Origin: Methylomonas koyamae
GTDB taxonomy: Bacteria; Pseudomonadota; Gammaproteobacteria; Methylococcales; Methylomonadaceae
Direction of reading: 5' to 3'
DNA: 39,271 bases
NCBI RefSeq assembly: GCF_001644025.1
Contig: NZ_LUUK01000083.1
Span: forward strand, 1 to 39,271
Part shown: positions 1 through 8,664 of the stretch, in pieces
Position numbering within the stretch: the first letter of the stretch is position 1
Layout: each line of letters opens with the position of its first letter
Translations under genes and position numbers: made by a program
Notes under the pieces: generated by a model
Databases searched by the model: none
Told to the model about the DNA's origin: nothing
The model's input: the letters and a program-made list of their open reading frames with translations, nothing else

Positions 1-408
1 CCTTCAAAGATCGCTTACGCAATATTAAAAGCCTGGATGCCATTCAAAGAACTGGTTGGCGTAACCGGCATCCATACCGATGACGATTATGCACAAGCCC
101 GTGCAACTATTGAGGTCTTGCTGGACGAAGTAGGCGATGACGAAGGCCATCCCTTAGCTGATGTATTAGATTTTCTATCTGACCAGATTAAAGCTTACGA
201 AGACGAGCATGTTGTTATACCCGAAACCGAGCCGAAGGAGGTGCTACGTTTTTTGATGGAACAGCAAGGATTAAAACAAGAGGATTTATCCGATTGCGCT
301 CCTCAAGGACGTATATCAGACATATTGGCTGGAAAGAGGTCGATTAGCAAAGACCTGGCGAAACGCTTTGCACAGCGTTTTCATATTAGGGCTGATGTGT
401 TTTTATAA
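1..408 (+). CDS. higA: HigA-type antitoxin / XRE-family regulator (5' partial)
   Basis: This is a small HTH protein of the HigA antitoxin family. Such proteins neutralise a HigB-type mRNA interferase and repress their own operon through the C-terminal XRE helix-turn-helix. The acidic N-terminal half (HPLADVLDFLSDQIKAYE) is typical of the family. The HTH lies in the C-terminal third (EVLRFLMEQQGLKQEDLSD, then ISDILAGKRSIS). The first ATG is at 37, but the frame stays open to the window edge and encodes AILKAW just before it. Family members usually have an IxxAWxPF segment near the N-terminus, so the true start probably lies upstream of base 1. The toxin partner, if there is one, would also lie upstream and cannot be seen. 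A hairpin with a short T run follows the stop. Confidence 0.85.
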   Translation, partial: PSKIAYAILKAWMPFKELVGVTGIHTDDDYAQARATIEVLLDEVGDDEGHPLADVLDFLSDQIKAYEDEHVVIPETEPKEVLRFLMEQQGLKQEDLSDCAPQGRISDILAGKRSISKDLAKRFAQRFHIRADVFL

Positions 409-1010
409 TGGAATTTAGGCATCGTTGATACACGCGGAATGACAGCTCATTCCGAGTTTTAAAGCGTAGATAGTTTCAGAAAAAATGCCTGAGGATTCGG
501 AAAATAGCGAACCACGGATAAGCCAAGCCGCCTACGCTCATCGATCTTGCGCCCAGGCGGAAACGGCGTGCGGCGCAATCGAAATAGAGTCGGAAAACGA
601 AAATGGAAAAAAGCTTGCGCGAACGGGGAGATTGTTGCTTGTGGTAAGACACCGCCCGCGATGAAAACCGCTAGGCTATTGAAGATCATATCAACTGGCA
701 GTGAAATATCGGCCATAACCAGCCGCTGAGGATGTTGGCGAAATTTTCCATTCCTAAGTTCAGCGAATGGCAACTTTTCGGGAAGCAACCTTTTGTCCTC
801 TTTGGCTCGACCCGGTCAAAAGTTGCCTGACGGATTAGAAGTATCAATGACAAATGTCCAGCCCAAAGCAGGCGTAGGGTGTGGTGAGTTTACGAACCGC
901 ACCAATTGCGAACGATGCGCTTCACGCTGTTCAGCACATCCTACGGCCCTAATTAAAATTTCATAGACTAAAGGAAAATTCAAAGCACAAGAATCCAGTT
1001 TACAACTTAG
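409..1010. repeat. Gene-free spacer with two inverted repeats
   Basis: No convincing gene is visible in these 602 bases. The spacer holds the higA terminator candidate and two inverted repeats. The first is a perfect 10-bp pair, GGCAACTTTT at 769-778 and AAAAGTTGCC at 818-827. The second is a longer imperfect palindrome at 874-944, whose outer 15-base arms (starting GTAGGGTGTGGTG; ending CAGCACATCCTAC) match at 12 of 15 positions. The second resembles the short dispersed intergenic palindromes found in many proteobacteria. The whole spacer may be the remains of small mobile or MITE-like elements between higA and the 3' end of the caspase gene. Confidence 0.5.
435..460 (+). terminator. Candidate intrinsic terminator after higA
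   Basis: A perfect 8-bp stem (CGGAATGA / TCATTCCG) with a CAGC loop is followed by AGTTTT. It sits 27 bases after the higA stop. The T tract is short, so this is a plausible but weak rho-independent terminator. Confidence 0.45.
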
Positions 1011-4000
1011 TCAAATCATTTTAGTTAATATCTGCTCGATCTCTAATACGCAAACACCTTCATCCGTACCAACTGCCAATTCGGCTTGGCTGATAAATTC
1101 GAGAGTAGTAATTGGCGACGAAATTTCAATTTTTGCAAGTGAATTAAGGCTTTTATTCCAAAATCTCACTACACCATCTTTACCACCCGAGATTATAAAT
1201 ATTGTTTCTCGAAAACTATGCAATGCTAAGGCTTTGATGATCATTCCAAGATGAGCCCCCTTATATGAGGCTAATAGAACCTCTTTATCAAAATCCCAAA
1301 TCGCCAAGTTCCCTGCTTCAGTTCCAGCTGCTAAAAGCTGGCGACCATCACTATCTTTGGCAAACGCGAGCGCAGTCACATATTCGTCTCTACCATTAGG
1401 AATACCCCATTCTTTAAACTCAAACGGCGAAGAACTGGTCTTTTCTGTTTTAATATAGTCCGCGACCATGATTTTGGAATATTTACTGGAAAAAACAATG
1501 CGTATATTCTCGTCACCACAAGGAATAGTAATTAGGCCTTCTATAGACTTGTCTTCTTCGCCATGAGACAGTTGATAGCGCCATTTAGTCACACCAGATA
1601 TAGATTCAGTTAGTACTTCTTCGCCAGTCAATATATCCCATATGCGAATAGCCCAAACATACTCGGTTTTGACGCTTGCAAATATTAAGGTACGACCTTG
1701 AAGCGACTCCACGCGCAAGCGCCTAACGTCATCACCTGCTTGGATACGACGTTTTTCAACTGTTTGTGAGTTGATTGGTTCAATATATAAAATACCTTTT
1801 ATGGCTGCGATAAGAATGTTTCCATCATGGACCTCAATAATACTGATATCAGAAACTTCCGCAGACTCAGTGACTACGATTCTTGACACCATTACGCCGG
1901 TATCGACATCAAAGCCAACTATTTCGCCATTCTCCAAGCCGCAATATAGGATTGGCTGATCCGCGCAGTTAAAGGCAAGGCATGCCACACCAGCAGAAAT
2001 ATAATAATGATCAGCATTTTCAGTCTTTGACTCTAATAATCTGTCTAGATTCCATAAATACACTAACGAGTTATCGGCACTCAAGATGCATGGATTGCTA
2101 TCAACATAAATCAGATCGCTCAAATACCCCCCGTTTATCTTAGCTCTTGGTGGGTTGGGTTTAGAGGCATGAATCGAACCGTCAATGATTTTAATCGGTA
2201 CGGAATTTAAATAACTAACTGCAACACTGTAAAGGTATGCACCTTTGTTCGATGTTGATAACCAAGATCGGTCTGTATCTGCATATTTATCACCACGATA
2301 GACAATTTCCATGGTTTTTTCTTGTACACGCCATATTTCTGGTGGCCCCCAATGATTTTGTGAGGTGACAATGTAGGTTTGTTCATGATAAGGACAGAGT
2401 TCTATATTTGTTATGCATCCCCCCTCCTTCGTATCGCTTACCCAAAGTAGCTCTAAATCTTCAGCTGACCATAAACGGAGTCGGCTAACTTTCCGATCCT
2501 GTTCATATTTTATAACGCCTTCATAGTTATTTGAATTAAGCAAAGAAAGATACTTTTCGTGGTCACGTTTCGCGAGACTATCGCTAGCAGAAATGAACAT
2601 AGGAACTTGTCCTATCTCGTAAGCTGCTAGCGCATAAATGGTTGCTCGACTGGCTTCAAACTTACGTTTGATAAGTTGGAGTGAAGGTAGCTCCCAAATA
2701 GCTATACTAAGGTCATGGTGGGCAGTCACACAGACATTCTTACCGTTGAGTTTAATAACACACATGGCTTCGACGACTTGATTTTTGGTATTATCCGCGC
2801 AGAAATAATCTTTATGACTTAAAAGATCACGCACGCCAAATCGGCCATCCGCCCAGCTTGCCACCAACAGTGGACTTTCCTGAGACTCGGTCAACAACAC
2901 ACATCTGACAGATGCACGATCTTTCCCACTCCACTCTGCAAGTTGTCGCCCATCCGAGATTTGAAGAATTTCAATGCCTCCGCATTCCCGCCCGATGATT
3001 GCTACCGAATTTTCAGGTGGCCAATGCCCGGTCGCGAGCGAAGTGACTTTTGTATCGCAATTAGCGAGAAGATAAGCAGAATTCGGTTTTTCCCAGCAAA
3101 CCCAGCGAGGCATCCATTTCTCAGCCATAGCAGACTGTGACAACTTTAGTGCCATATCACGACGTCCCTCCTGCATAAGCGCCAGCGCAAGATAAGGAAG
3201 GCGTCCGGCTTGGTCAATTCCACGCATCCAGCCAAAGGCCCTGCGATAAGACCGAGCGATGGCCGCCTGAAATATCTCCACCTTAGACATTTGGCGCATT
3301 AAAATTTCAGGGTCTGCGCACAACAGAAAAGCTGGGTCAGCTACGAGCGATTCGAGACAGCCTGCTTTGGCTGCATACGAGGCCATATGCTTTTTCAGGT
3401 ATGGGTGGGCTTCCAGCCAGATACGTTCATCTGATGTTCGTGCACTCGGCACACGCGTAAGCAGCGCATTGAATATTTTTAGCTGCGGTTTATCTTCCCG
3501 TGTTGCCATTTTTTCGCGCAGATGCTCAGCGAGGCGCTCGTGATATAAGCGGTAGACTGATTGACCTACCTCAATGCTCTCAACTATGAAAGCTGCAGCG
3601 TGGTTGATCACTTTGGCAATCACTTTGTCGGTTATATCTTCACCATTAGCAATACTTGTTGCGGCAGAAGACCAAAGATTTGACCAAGGAAGCCCTTCGC
3701 CCTCTGCAAATGCCAAAGGCAGCAATACGGTTCGCACTTGCGAAGACGTAACTTCATCAAGATGTCGATTGTCGATGGCAAGAAGGAACTGTCTGAAAGC
3801 TTCTTCCAATCCGGTTGGCAATTGCTCGGCCCAACCGGTGATTGATATGTCCACAGCATAGTCGTCTGCAAGAAGAGCCTGTGTTGCGGTTTGAGCGACG
3901 AGAAATACATCATTTGCTCTATCAGCCAGTGCACGCGCGACGAGCGTAGCTGTTGCTGGATTGTTAGAATAGGGAGTATGTCGACCTGGTTCTTCTGAGG

Positions 4001-5423
4001 CTAAAAGGCGACGCACCACATACTGAAACACATCGTCCGGCTCAACCCATTGAGGCGCGTCAAGATCGATTTGCTCGACCGATTCACCCAACGAACAGAA
4101 ACGTTGATCATTTCCCGTCGCGTCTGGACGTGTGCCGACCAACAGAAAAACGTTGGGCATTAATGCGAGCGGCTTGAGCAGTTGTTCGGCTATGCTGTCG
4201 CGTTCCTCGGCTTCATCCAAAGCGTCAATGACAATGACGGTTTTATGAGGTCTATGTGCAATCTGCTCAACCAAGGAACGAGCATCTATCGCGTTTAATT
4301 CGAGACCGGAAGCGATTTGCCTGATAACATCTGCCAATGATTTTCTGCGGGCGAGCAAGGCGATATCGACACATCCGTCTGGTGGAAGGTGATCAGAATC
4401 TATGTGTTCAGATTTCGTTGTTATTAATATCTCGTTTCGATAACGATGCTCTGCAAGTGTGACAATCCGGGCAAGAATGGCCGACTTCCCTCGTCCGGCT
4501 CCGCCTGTAACCACACGCGCTCGTCCATCGGATTGCTGAGCTTTTAGCCATAAGACCAACTTATGCAGGACACGTCTTCGCCCAGTGAAGTACCAGCCAC
4601 CAAATCCTAGCTCACTGACTCCTTTTGCTTTAGGCAGCCAATGTTCGTTAAACAACCGTTGAGTTTCGAGATCAAGACCTGGGGTAATACCTTGTATGTA
4701 TCGAGGATTAGGGAACACTCTGCAACGCCCAGAATCGTCATTCACATGCGACCATGTGGCGGTTTGACTGGGATTGGCGGCTTTAATAAAATCTTTAATT
4801 GATTGTTTTACCTCGTCGATTGGAAGAAATTCCAACGCATGACCGCCTAATCGTCCTTCATGATTGGTAAGTGCTTCTAAGATAGCTGCTGACAGTACTC
4901 CTTCCTGTGCTTCTTGTTTGGAACGGGCGGCGGCTAGAATGTATAAGCTCGGGCCACTTCCTAGCTGTGAGGCAAACCGGTTAGCAATATTGGCAAATTC
5001 TGACGCACCGGCTCCAGAAAGGCAGGCGTCCAAAATCACCAGTATTTGCGATGCTTGCGAGCCCTTTACCAAATCACGAGCAAGATCCTCTGCTGCGACG
5101 GCGGTTAGCTCAATGTCGTTGAGATCTGTGTCTTGGGTAAGAAGATAAAAACGATCATCATCACGGTGACCATGCCCCGTGTAGTACGCGACAACTATAT
5201 CGCCATCCTTAGTTGATTTTCTGCAATCCGTAAAAAGCCGACGAAGTCCGTTGGAATCCGGGTTAAGACTCTTCTCAGTAGCCTGCCGTTGATAGCCAAG
5301 CGAAGAAAATGCCTGAACAATATCACTGATTTCATCCGGGACTCTTTTAAGCTTGTCGATACCTTCGACTTGGTTGATGAAATCCCCCGTTCCGCTTGCA
5401 ATAAGCGACCGACGACTTTCCAT
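1011..5423 (-). CDS. Caspase-like peptidase / STAND-type NTPase / beta-propeller protein (conflict-system type)
   Basis: This 1470-residue multidomain protein begins with a caspase-fold (C14) domain, about residues 1-235. The His motif is YYTGHGH (H84) and the Cys motif is ILDACLSG (C134), so the dyad is intact. A linker with GWYFTGRRR (277-284) leads to a P-loop NTPase: Walker A GGAGRGKS (307-314), Walker B TVIVIDALDEAEE (395-407) and a sensor-like strand FLLVGTRPD. A helical region with RLYHERLAEHL (near 626), typical of STAND proteins, follows. From about 790 to the end there are roughly ten degenerate WD40-type blades (for example RIWDILTGE, LAIWDFDKE, VVRFWNKS). The usual model for this class is that the propeller senses a ligand, the NTPase oligomerises, and the caspase cleaves targets. 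A role in antiphage or regulated-death defence is inferred. The ATG lies one base after the TGA of the hydrolase gene, so the two are probably coupled. GC is lower in the propeller half. Confidence 0.88.
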   Translation of the reverse strand: MESRRSLIASGTGDFINQVEGIDKLKRVPDEISDIVQAFSSLGYQRQATEKSLNPDSNGLRRLFTDCRKSTKDGDIVVAYYTGHGHRDDDRFYLLTQDTDLNDIELTAVAAEDLARDLVKGSQASQILVILDACLSGAGASEFANIANRFASQLGSGPSLYILAAARSKQEAQEGVLSAAILEALTNHEGRLGGHALEFLPIDEVKQSIKDFIKAANPSQTATWSHVNDDSGRCRVFPNPRYIQGITPGLDLETQRLFNEHWLPKAKGVSELGFGGWYFTGRRRVLHKLVLWLKAQQSDGRARVVTGGAGRGKSAILARIVTLAEHRYRNEILITTKSEHIDSDHLPPDGCVDIALLARRKSLADVIRQIASGLELNAIDARSLVEQIAHRPHKTVIVIDALDEAEERDSIAEQLLKPLALMPNVFLLVGTRPDATGNDQRFCSLGESVEQIDLDAPQWVEPDDVFQYVVRRLLASEEPGRHTPYSNNPATATLVARALADRANDVFLVAQTATQALLADDYAVDISITGWAEQLPTGLEEAFRQFLLAIDNRHLDEVTSSQVRTVLLPLAFAEGEGLPWSNLWSSAATSIANGEDITDKVIAKVINHAAAFIVESIEVGQSVYRLYHERLAEHLREKMATREDKPQLKIFNALLTRVPSARTSDERIWLEAHPYLKKHMASYAAKAGCLESLVADPAFLLCADPEILMRQMSKVEIFQAAIARSYRRAFGWMRGIDQAGRLPYLALALMQEGRRDMALKLSQSAMAEKWMPRWVCWEKPNSAYLLANCDTKVTSLATGHWPPENSVAIIGRECGGIEILQISDGRQLAEWSGKDRASVRCVLLTESQESPLLVASWADGRFGVRDLLSHKDYFCADNTKNQVVEAMCVIKLNGKNVCVTAHHDLSIAIWELPSLQLIKRKFEASRATIYALAAYEIGQVPMFISASDSLAKRDHEKYLSLLNSNNYEGVIKYEQDRKVSRLRLWSAEDLELLWVSDTKEGGCITNIELCPYHEQTYIVTSQNHWGPPEIWRVQEKTMEIVYRGDKYADTDRSWLSTSNKGAYLYSVAVSYLNSVPIKIIDGSIHASKPNPPRAKINGGYLSDLIYVDSNPCILSADNSLVYLWNLDRLLESKTENADHYYISAGVACLAFNCADQPILYCGLENGEIVGFDVDTGVMVSRIVVTESAEVSDISIIEVHDGNILIAAIKGILYIEPINSQTVEKRRIQAGDDVRRLRVESLQGRTLIFASVKTEYVWAIRIWDILTGEEVLTESISGVTKWRYQLSHGEEDKSIEGLITIPCGDENIRIVFSSKYSKIMVADYIKTEKTSSSPFEFKEWGIPNGRDEYVTALAFAKDSDGRQLLAAGTEAGNLAIWDFDKEVLLASYKGAHLGMIIKALALHSFRETIFIISGGKDGVVRFWNKSLNSLAKIEISSPITTLEFISQAELAVGTDEGVCVLEIEQILTKMI

Positions 5424-5424
5424 A

Positions 5425-6264
5425 TCACAGCTCTAAGGCGATGGCTTCGCCAAGTTCTTTTGAGGTCAGATAACGGGTTGCATCATGTGCCTGAGCACCA
5501 TTGCTGATTTGAACGTCTTGGATGCGCTGGCCGAAGCACGAGCTTAAGTTTTTGACCAGTGCTACCACATCTCCAGTATCGGCAATATTTACCCAATGCT
5601 TTACGCAGGAAGGAAATTTACCTATGCCGTGTGATGGGGTCGGTTCAAGACGATCAAAAATTAGATTTCGAATGCCAAGAGGGGAACCTAACGTCACCAA
5701 TACTTGTACTTGCCATTCCGGGTGTGCGCATAAAGCTTCATAGGTGACGATTGACCCCAGGGAATGCGCAATTACAACTCTGGTATCACTGGAGATTGTA
5801 TCCTCTACTCTTTTACGAACCTCACGGCGAGTCTCAGAATCGGATAGATAAAGCTTTACTTGCTTAAGGTCAAAAACAAGCGCCCGCTCCGCTATGTTAG
5901 TGAAAAATTTGGACTGACTTAGCGCATTCAGTGCACGCTGAATTTGCTTTGGCGCACCAATTTTTGTTGTACTGTCGGAACAAGGAACTGAACGATCAAT
6001 TCGGGAAGCTTCCTCCCACCACAGTTTTAGTAAATCACTTTCGAACCCTTCGGCCACGTCATTGGCATCGAAAAATGGTGACGTCGTAGCTTTCGTGCTA
6101 GGGCGGAATTTATCGCCGTAAAAGGCACATCTGAAATCGTCGTCATTTATTTGGCAATTCACTCGACTCAGCCCATCTTTTAGCGATGGCAACCAGCTTT
6201 CACGCATAGTATTTTCGCCGCTAAACTGATAGCCAACACCGTGAACACCAATAATTTTGGTCAT
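5425..6264 (-). CDS. Alpha/beta-hydrolase (PGAP1/lipase-like), partner of the caspase-NTPase gene
   Basis: This 279-residue protein has an alpha/beta-hydrolase fold. The N-terminus IIGVHGVG matches the oxyanion-hole strand. The nucleophile elbow is VVIAHSLGS (Ser168), and the likely acid and base are Asp232 (ADTGDVVA) and His260 (AQAHDAT). The insert between strands (residues about 55-150) is charged and helical. There is no signal peptide, so it is probably cytoplasmic, with a lipid, ester or other substrate that cannot be named. It is the first gene of a two-gene minus-strand unit: its TGA (5427-5425) is separated by one base from the ATG of the caspase-NTPase-propeller gene. It could be a second effector or an accessory enzyme of that system. 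The fold is secure; the function is not. Confidence 0.82.
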   Translation of the reverse strand: MTKIIGVHGVGYQFSGENTMRESWLPSLKDGLSRVNCQINDDDFRCAFYGDKFRPSTKATTSPFFDANDVAEGFESDLLKLWWEEASRIDRSVPCSDSTTKIGAPKQIQRALNALSQSKFFTNIAERALVFDLKQVKLYLSDSETRREVRKRVEDTISSDTRVVIAHSLGSIVTYEALCAHPEWQVQVLVTLGSPLGIRNLIFDRLEPTPSHGIGKFPSCVKHWVNIADTGDVVALVKNLSSCFGQRIQDVQISNGAQAHDATRYLTSKELGEAIALEL

Positions 6265-6572
6265 GTCATTTTTCTACGTGGATGAAAATAACTATTTTAA
6301 TCAGCCAAAGGCGGATTGTTTGCGTTAAATAACTCGGTTGGATCGGTGGAATACGCCGAACTCTATCATAGTCGGCCCGCAATTTTGTTTCCAATTCCAG
6401 AGCGATAGCCAATTGAGATAGCACCGCTGCCAACTCAAACGGTTCCCTCCATTATTTCAGCCCCCTTCCCGCACGATGCCCATCCGGAAAGCTTCACGGT
6501 TTCAGGCGATTCCGCCGCCGTGATACCATGATTGCCCTCACATTTTTCATTTGCACCATCAAGGATTTGGTC
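6265..6572. other. Intergenic region between the accessory cassette and cstA
   Basis: These 308 bases separate the divergent hydrolase and cstA genes. No ORF, tRNA or terminator is convincing. At 6484-6520 there is a 37-base element (starts CCGGAA, ends GATTCCGCCGCCG) that is closely matched at 16954-16988 upstream of nadB. An in-frame ATG at 6528 lacks a ribosome binding site and is probably not the cstA start. Confidence 0.5.
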
Positions 6573-8654
6573 ATGCCGAGCTCAAGCTCACGCTTACCCG
6601 TTAATTTACTTTGGACAGTCATCGCCGCGATCGGCGCTTTTACCGTAGCGAGCATTGCCCTACAACGCGGCGAAACCATTAACAGCTTGTGGATCATCGT
6701 CGCCGCGATCTGCGTTTATGCCTTGGGCTACCGTTTTTACAGCGCGTTCATCGCCGCGAAAGTGTTAATGCTGGATGCCGGCCGGGCCACGCCGGCCGAG
6801 CGTTTCGACGACGGCCGCGACTTCATGCCGACCCACAAATGGGTGGTGTTCGGCCATCATTTCGCGGCGATTGCCGGCCCCGGCCCGTTGATAGGCCCGA
6901 CCTTGGCGGCGCAATTCGGTTATTTGCCCGGCACGCTGTGGATTTTGATCGGCGCGGTATTGGGCGGCTGCGTGCAGGACTTCGTCACCTTGTTTTTCTC
7001 GGTGCGCCGCGACGGCCGCTCGCTGGGGCAAATGGCGAAGGACGAACTCGGTGCGATCGGCGGCGGCGCGGCGATGGTCGGGGTGATGATGATCATGGTG
7101 ATCCTGATCGCGGTCTTGGGTTTGGTGGTGGTTAATGCGATGAAGCACAGCCCCTGGGCGACTTCCACGGTGGCGGCGACGATTCCGATCGCGGTATTGA
7201 TGGGGCTGTATTTGCATAATCTGCGGCCCGGTCGGGTCGCCGAGGCGACCTTGATCGGCGTGTCGTTGTTGATCTTCGCCGTGGTCGGCGGAGGCTGGAT
7301 AGACGAGAATCCGACCTTGCGCGCTTGGTTCGATTACGACGCGCCGCAATTGGCGGTGATGGTGATCTTGTACGGCTTCGCGGCGGCGGTGTTGCCGGTC
7401 TGGTTGTTGTTGGCGCCGCGCGATTATTTGTCCACCTTCATGAAACTGGGCACGATCGCGGCGCTGGCGGTGGCTATCGTCGTGTTGCGCCCGGATTTGA
7501 AAATGCCGGCCTTGACGCAGTTCGTGGACGGCAGCGGGCCGATTTTCGGCGGCAAGTTGTTTCCGTTTGTGTTTATTACGATAGCCTGCGGCGCGATTTC
7601 CGGTTTTCATTCGTTGATCGCTTCCGGCACCACGCCCAAGCTACTGGCTAACGAAACCGATGCCCGCTTTATCGGCTACGGAGCCATGATGATGGAATCC
7701 TTTGTCGCCATCATGGCGATGATCGCGGCCAGCGTGCTTGAACCCGGCGTGTATTTCGCGATCAACAGCCCGGCGGGCATCGTCGGCGCGAATGCGGCCG
7801 ATGCGGTCGCCAAAATCAGCAGTTGGGGCTTTCCGGTCGGCGTGGAACAAATGCAGCGATTGGCGCAAACCATGGGCGAATCGACGCTGTTTGCCCGGAC
7901 CGGCGGCGCGCCGTCGTTGGCGGTGGGCATGGCCAATTTGTTTGCGCAAGTTTTCGGCGCAAACATGCTGGCGGCCTGGTACCACTTCGCGATCATGTTC
8001 GAAGCCTTGTTCATTCTGACCACGCTGGATGCCGGCACCCGCGTCGCCCGCTTTATGTTGCAGGACATGCTGGGCAACTTCGGCATCGGCGCCGGCCAGA
8101 CCAATCATTACGCCAGCATTATTTTGACCAGCGGCGCGGTGGTCGCGGCCTGGGGTTATTTCCTTTACATGGGCACCATCGATCCGCTGGGCGGCATCAA
8201 TAGCTTGTGGCCCTTGTTCGGCATCGCCAATCAAATGCTGGCGGCGATTGCGCTGTGCGTCGGCACCACGATTTTGGTGAAGTCGGACAAATTGAAATAC
8301 GTTTGGGTTACCGCCCTGCCCTTGTCCTGGCTGATCGTGGTCACCAGTAGCGCGGCCTGGGAGAAACTGTTTTCGGCGGATTTACGAATCGGTTTTTTAA
8401 GCCACGCCGAAGACCTGTCGGCCAAACTGCAGGCCGGGACGCTCAGCGCGGACATGGCCGGCAAGGCGCCGCATCTGATTTTCAACGATTACTTGAACGC
8501 CGGCTTGACCGGCTTGTTCATGCTGATCACCTGGCTGCTATTGGGCGATACCTTGCGGGTGGTGTACTGCGTGATTGCCGGCAAGGATTATCCCCGTTCC
8601 AGCGAGTCGGCACATATTCCCAGCCGACTGGTGGAGAACTGGGTCAGGGATTGA
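6573..8654 (+). CDS. cstA: CstA/BtsT-family carbon starvation (pyruvate/peptide) transporter
   Basis: This 693-residue polytopic inner-membrane protein of the CstA family matches the usual length (about 700 residues in E. coli CstA and BtsT). Family signatures include HKWVVFGHHFAAIAGPGPL in the N-terminal third, ACGAISGFHSLIASGTTPK in the middle and TLDAGTRVARFM in the C-terminal third. Hydrophobic segments run along the whole protein. E. coli homologues import pyruvate (BtsT) or peptides/pyruvate (CstA) during nutrient limitation; the substrate here is not certain. The start at 6573 is chosen because AAGGA (6561-6565) lies seven bases upstream. An in-frame ATG at 6528 would add 15 residues without a ribosome site. 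The gene stands alone and converges with the exported-protein gene 10 bases beyond its stop. GC is clearly higher than in the cassette to its left. Confidence 0.93.
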   Translation: MPSSSSRLPVNLLWTVIAAIGAFTVASIALQRGETINSLWIIVAAICVYALGYRFYSAFIAAKVLMLDAGRATPAERFDDGRDFMPTHKWVVFGHHFAAIAGPGPLIGPTLAAQFGYLPGTLWILIGAVLGGCVQDFVTLFFSVRRDGRSLGQMAKDELGAIGGGAAMVGVMMIMVILIAVLGLVVVNAMKHSPWATSTVAATIPIAVLMGLYLHNLRPGRVAEATLIGVSLLIFAVVGGGWIDENPTLRAWFDYDAPQLAVMVILYGFAAAVLPVWLLLAPRDYLSTFMKLGTIAALAVAIVVLRPDLKMPALTQFVDGSGPIFGGKLFPFVFITIACGAISGFHSLIASGTTPKLLANETDARFIGYGAMMMESFVAIMAMIAASVLEPGVYFAINSPAGIVGANAADAVAKISSWGFPVGVEQMQRLAQTMGESTLFARTGGAPSLAVGMANLFAQVFGANMLAAWYHFAIMFEALFILTTLDAGTRVARFMLQDMLGNFGIGAGQTNHYASIILTSGAVVAAWGYFLYMGTIDPLGGINSLWPLFGIANQMLAAIALCVGTTILVKSDKLKYVWVTALPLSWLIVVTSSAAWEKLFSADLRIGFLSHAEDLSAKLQAGTLSADMAGKAPHLIFNDYLNAGLTGLFMLITWLLLGDTLRVVYCVIAGKDYPRSSESAHIPSRLVENWVRD

Positions 8655-8664
8655 AACCGGTCGA

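Noticed and set aside
547..729. 60-codon plus-strand ORF in the same spacer
   Set aside because: Basic, low-information sequence without a start context or family likeness.
459..788. 109-codon minus-strand ORF in the spacer after higA
   Set aside because: No ribosome site, no recognisable domain, composition like translated noncoding DNA, and it overlaps the inverted repeat at 769. It could be a decayed fragment but cannot be supported as a gene.
6528..6572. Upstream ATG giving a 15-residue longer CstA
   Set aside because: The downstream ATG at 6573 has AAGGA at good spacing and the family N-terminus begins near it.
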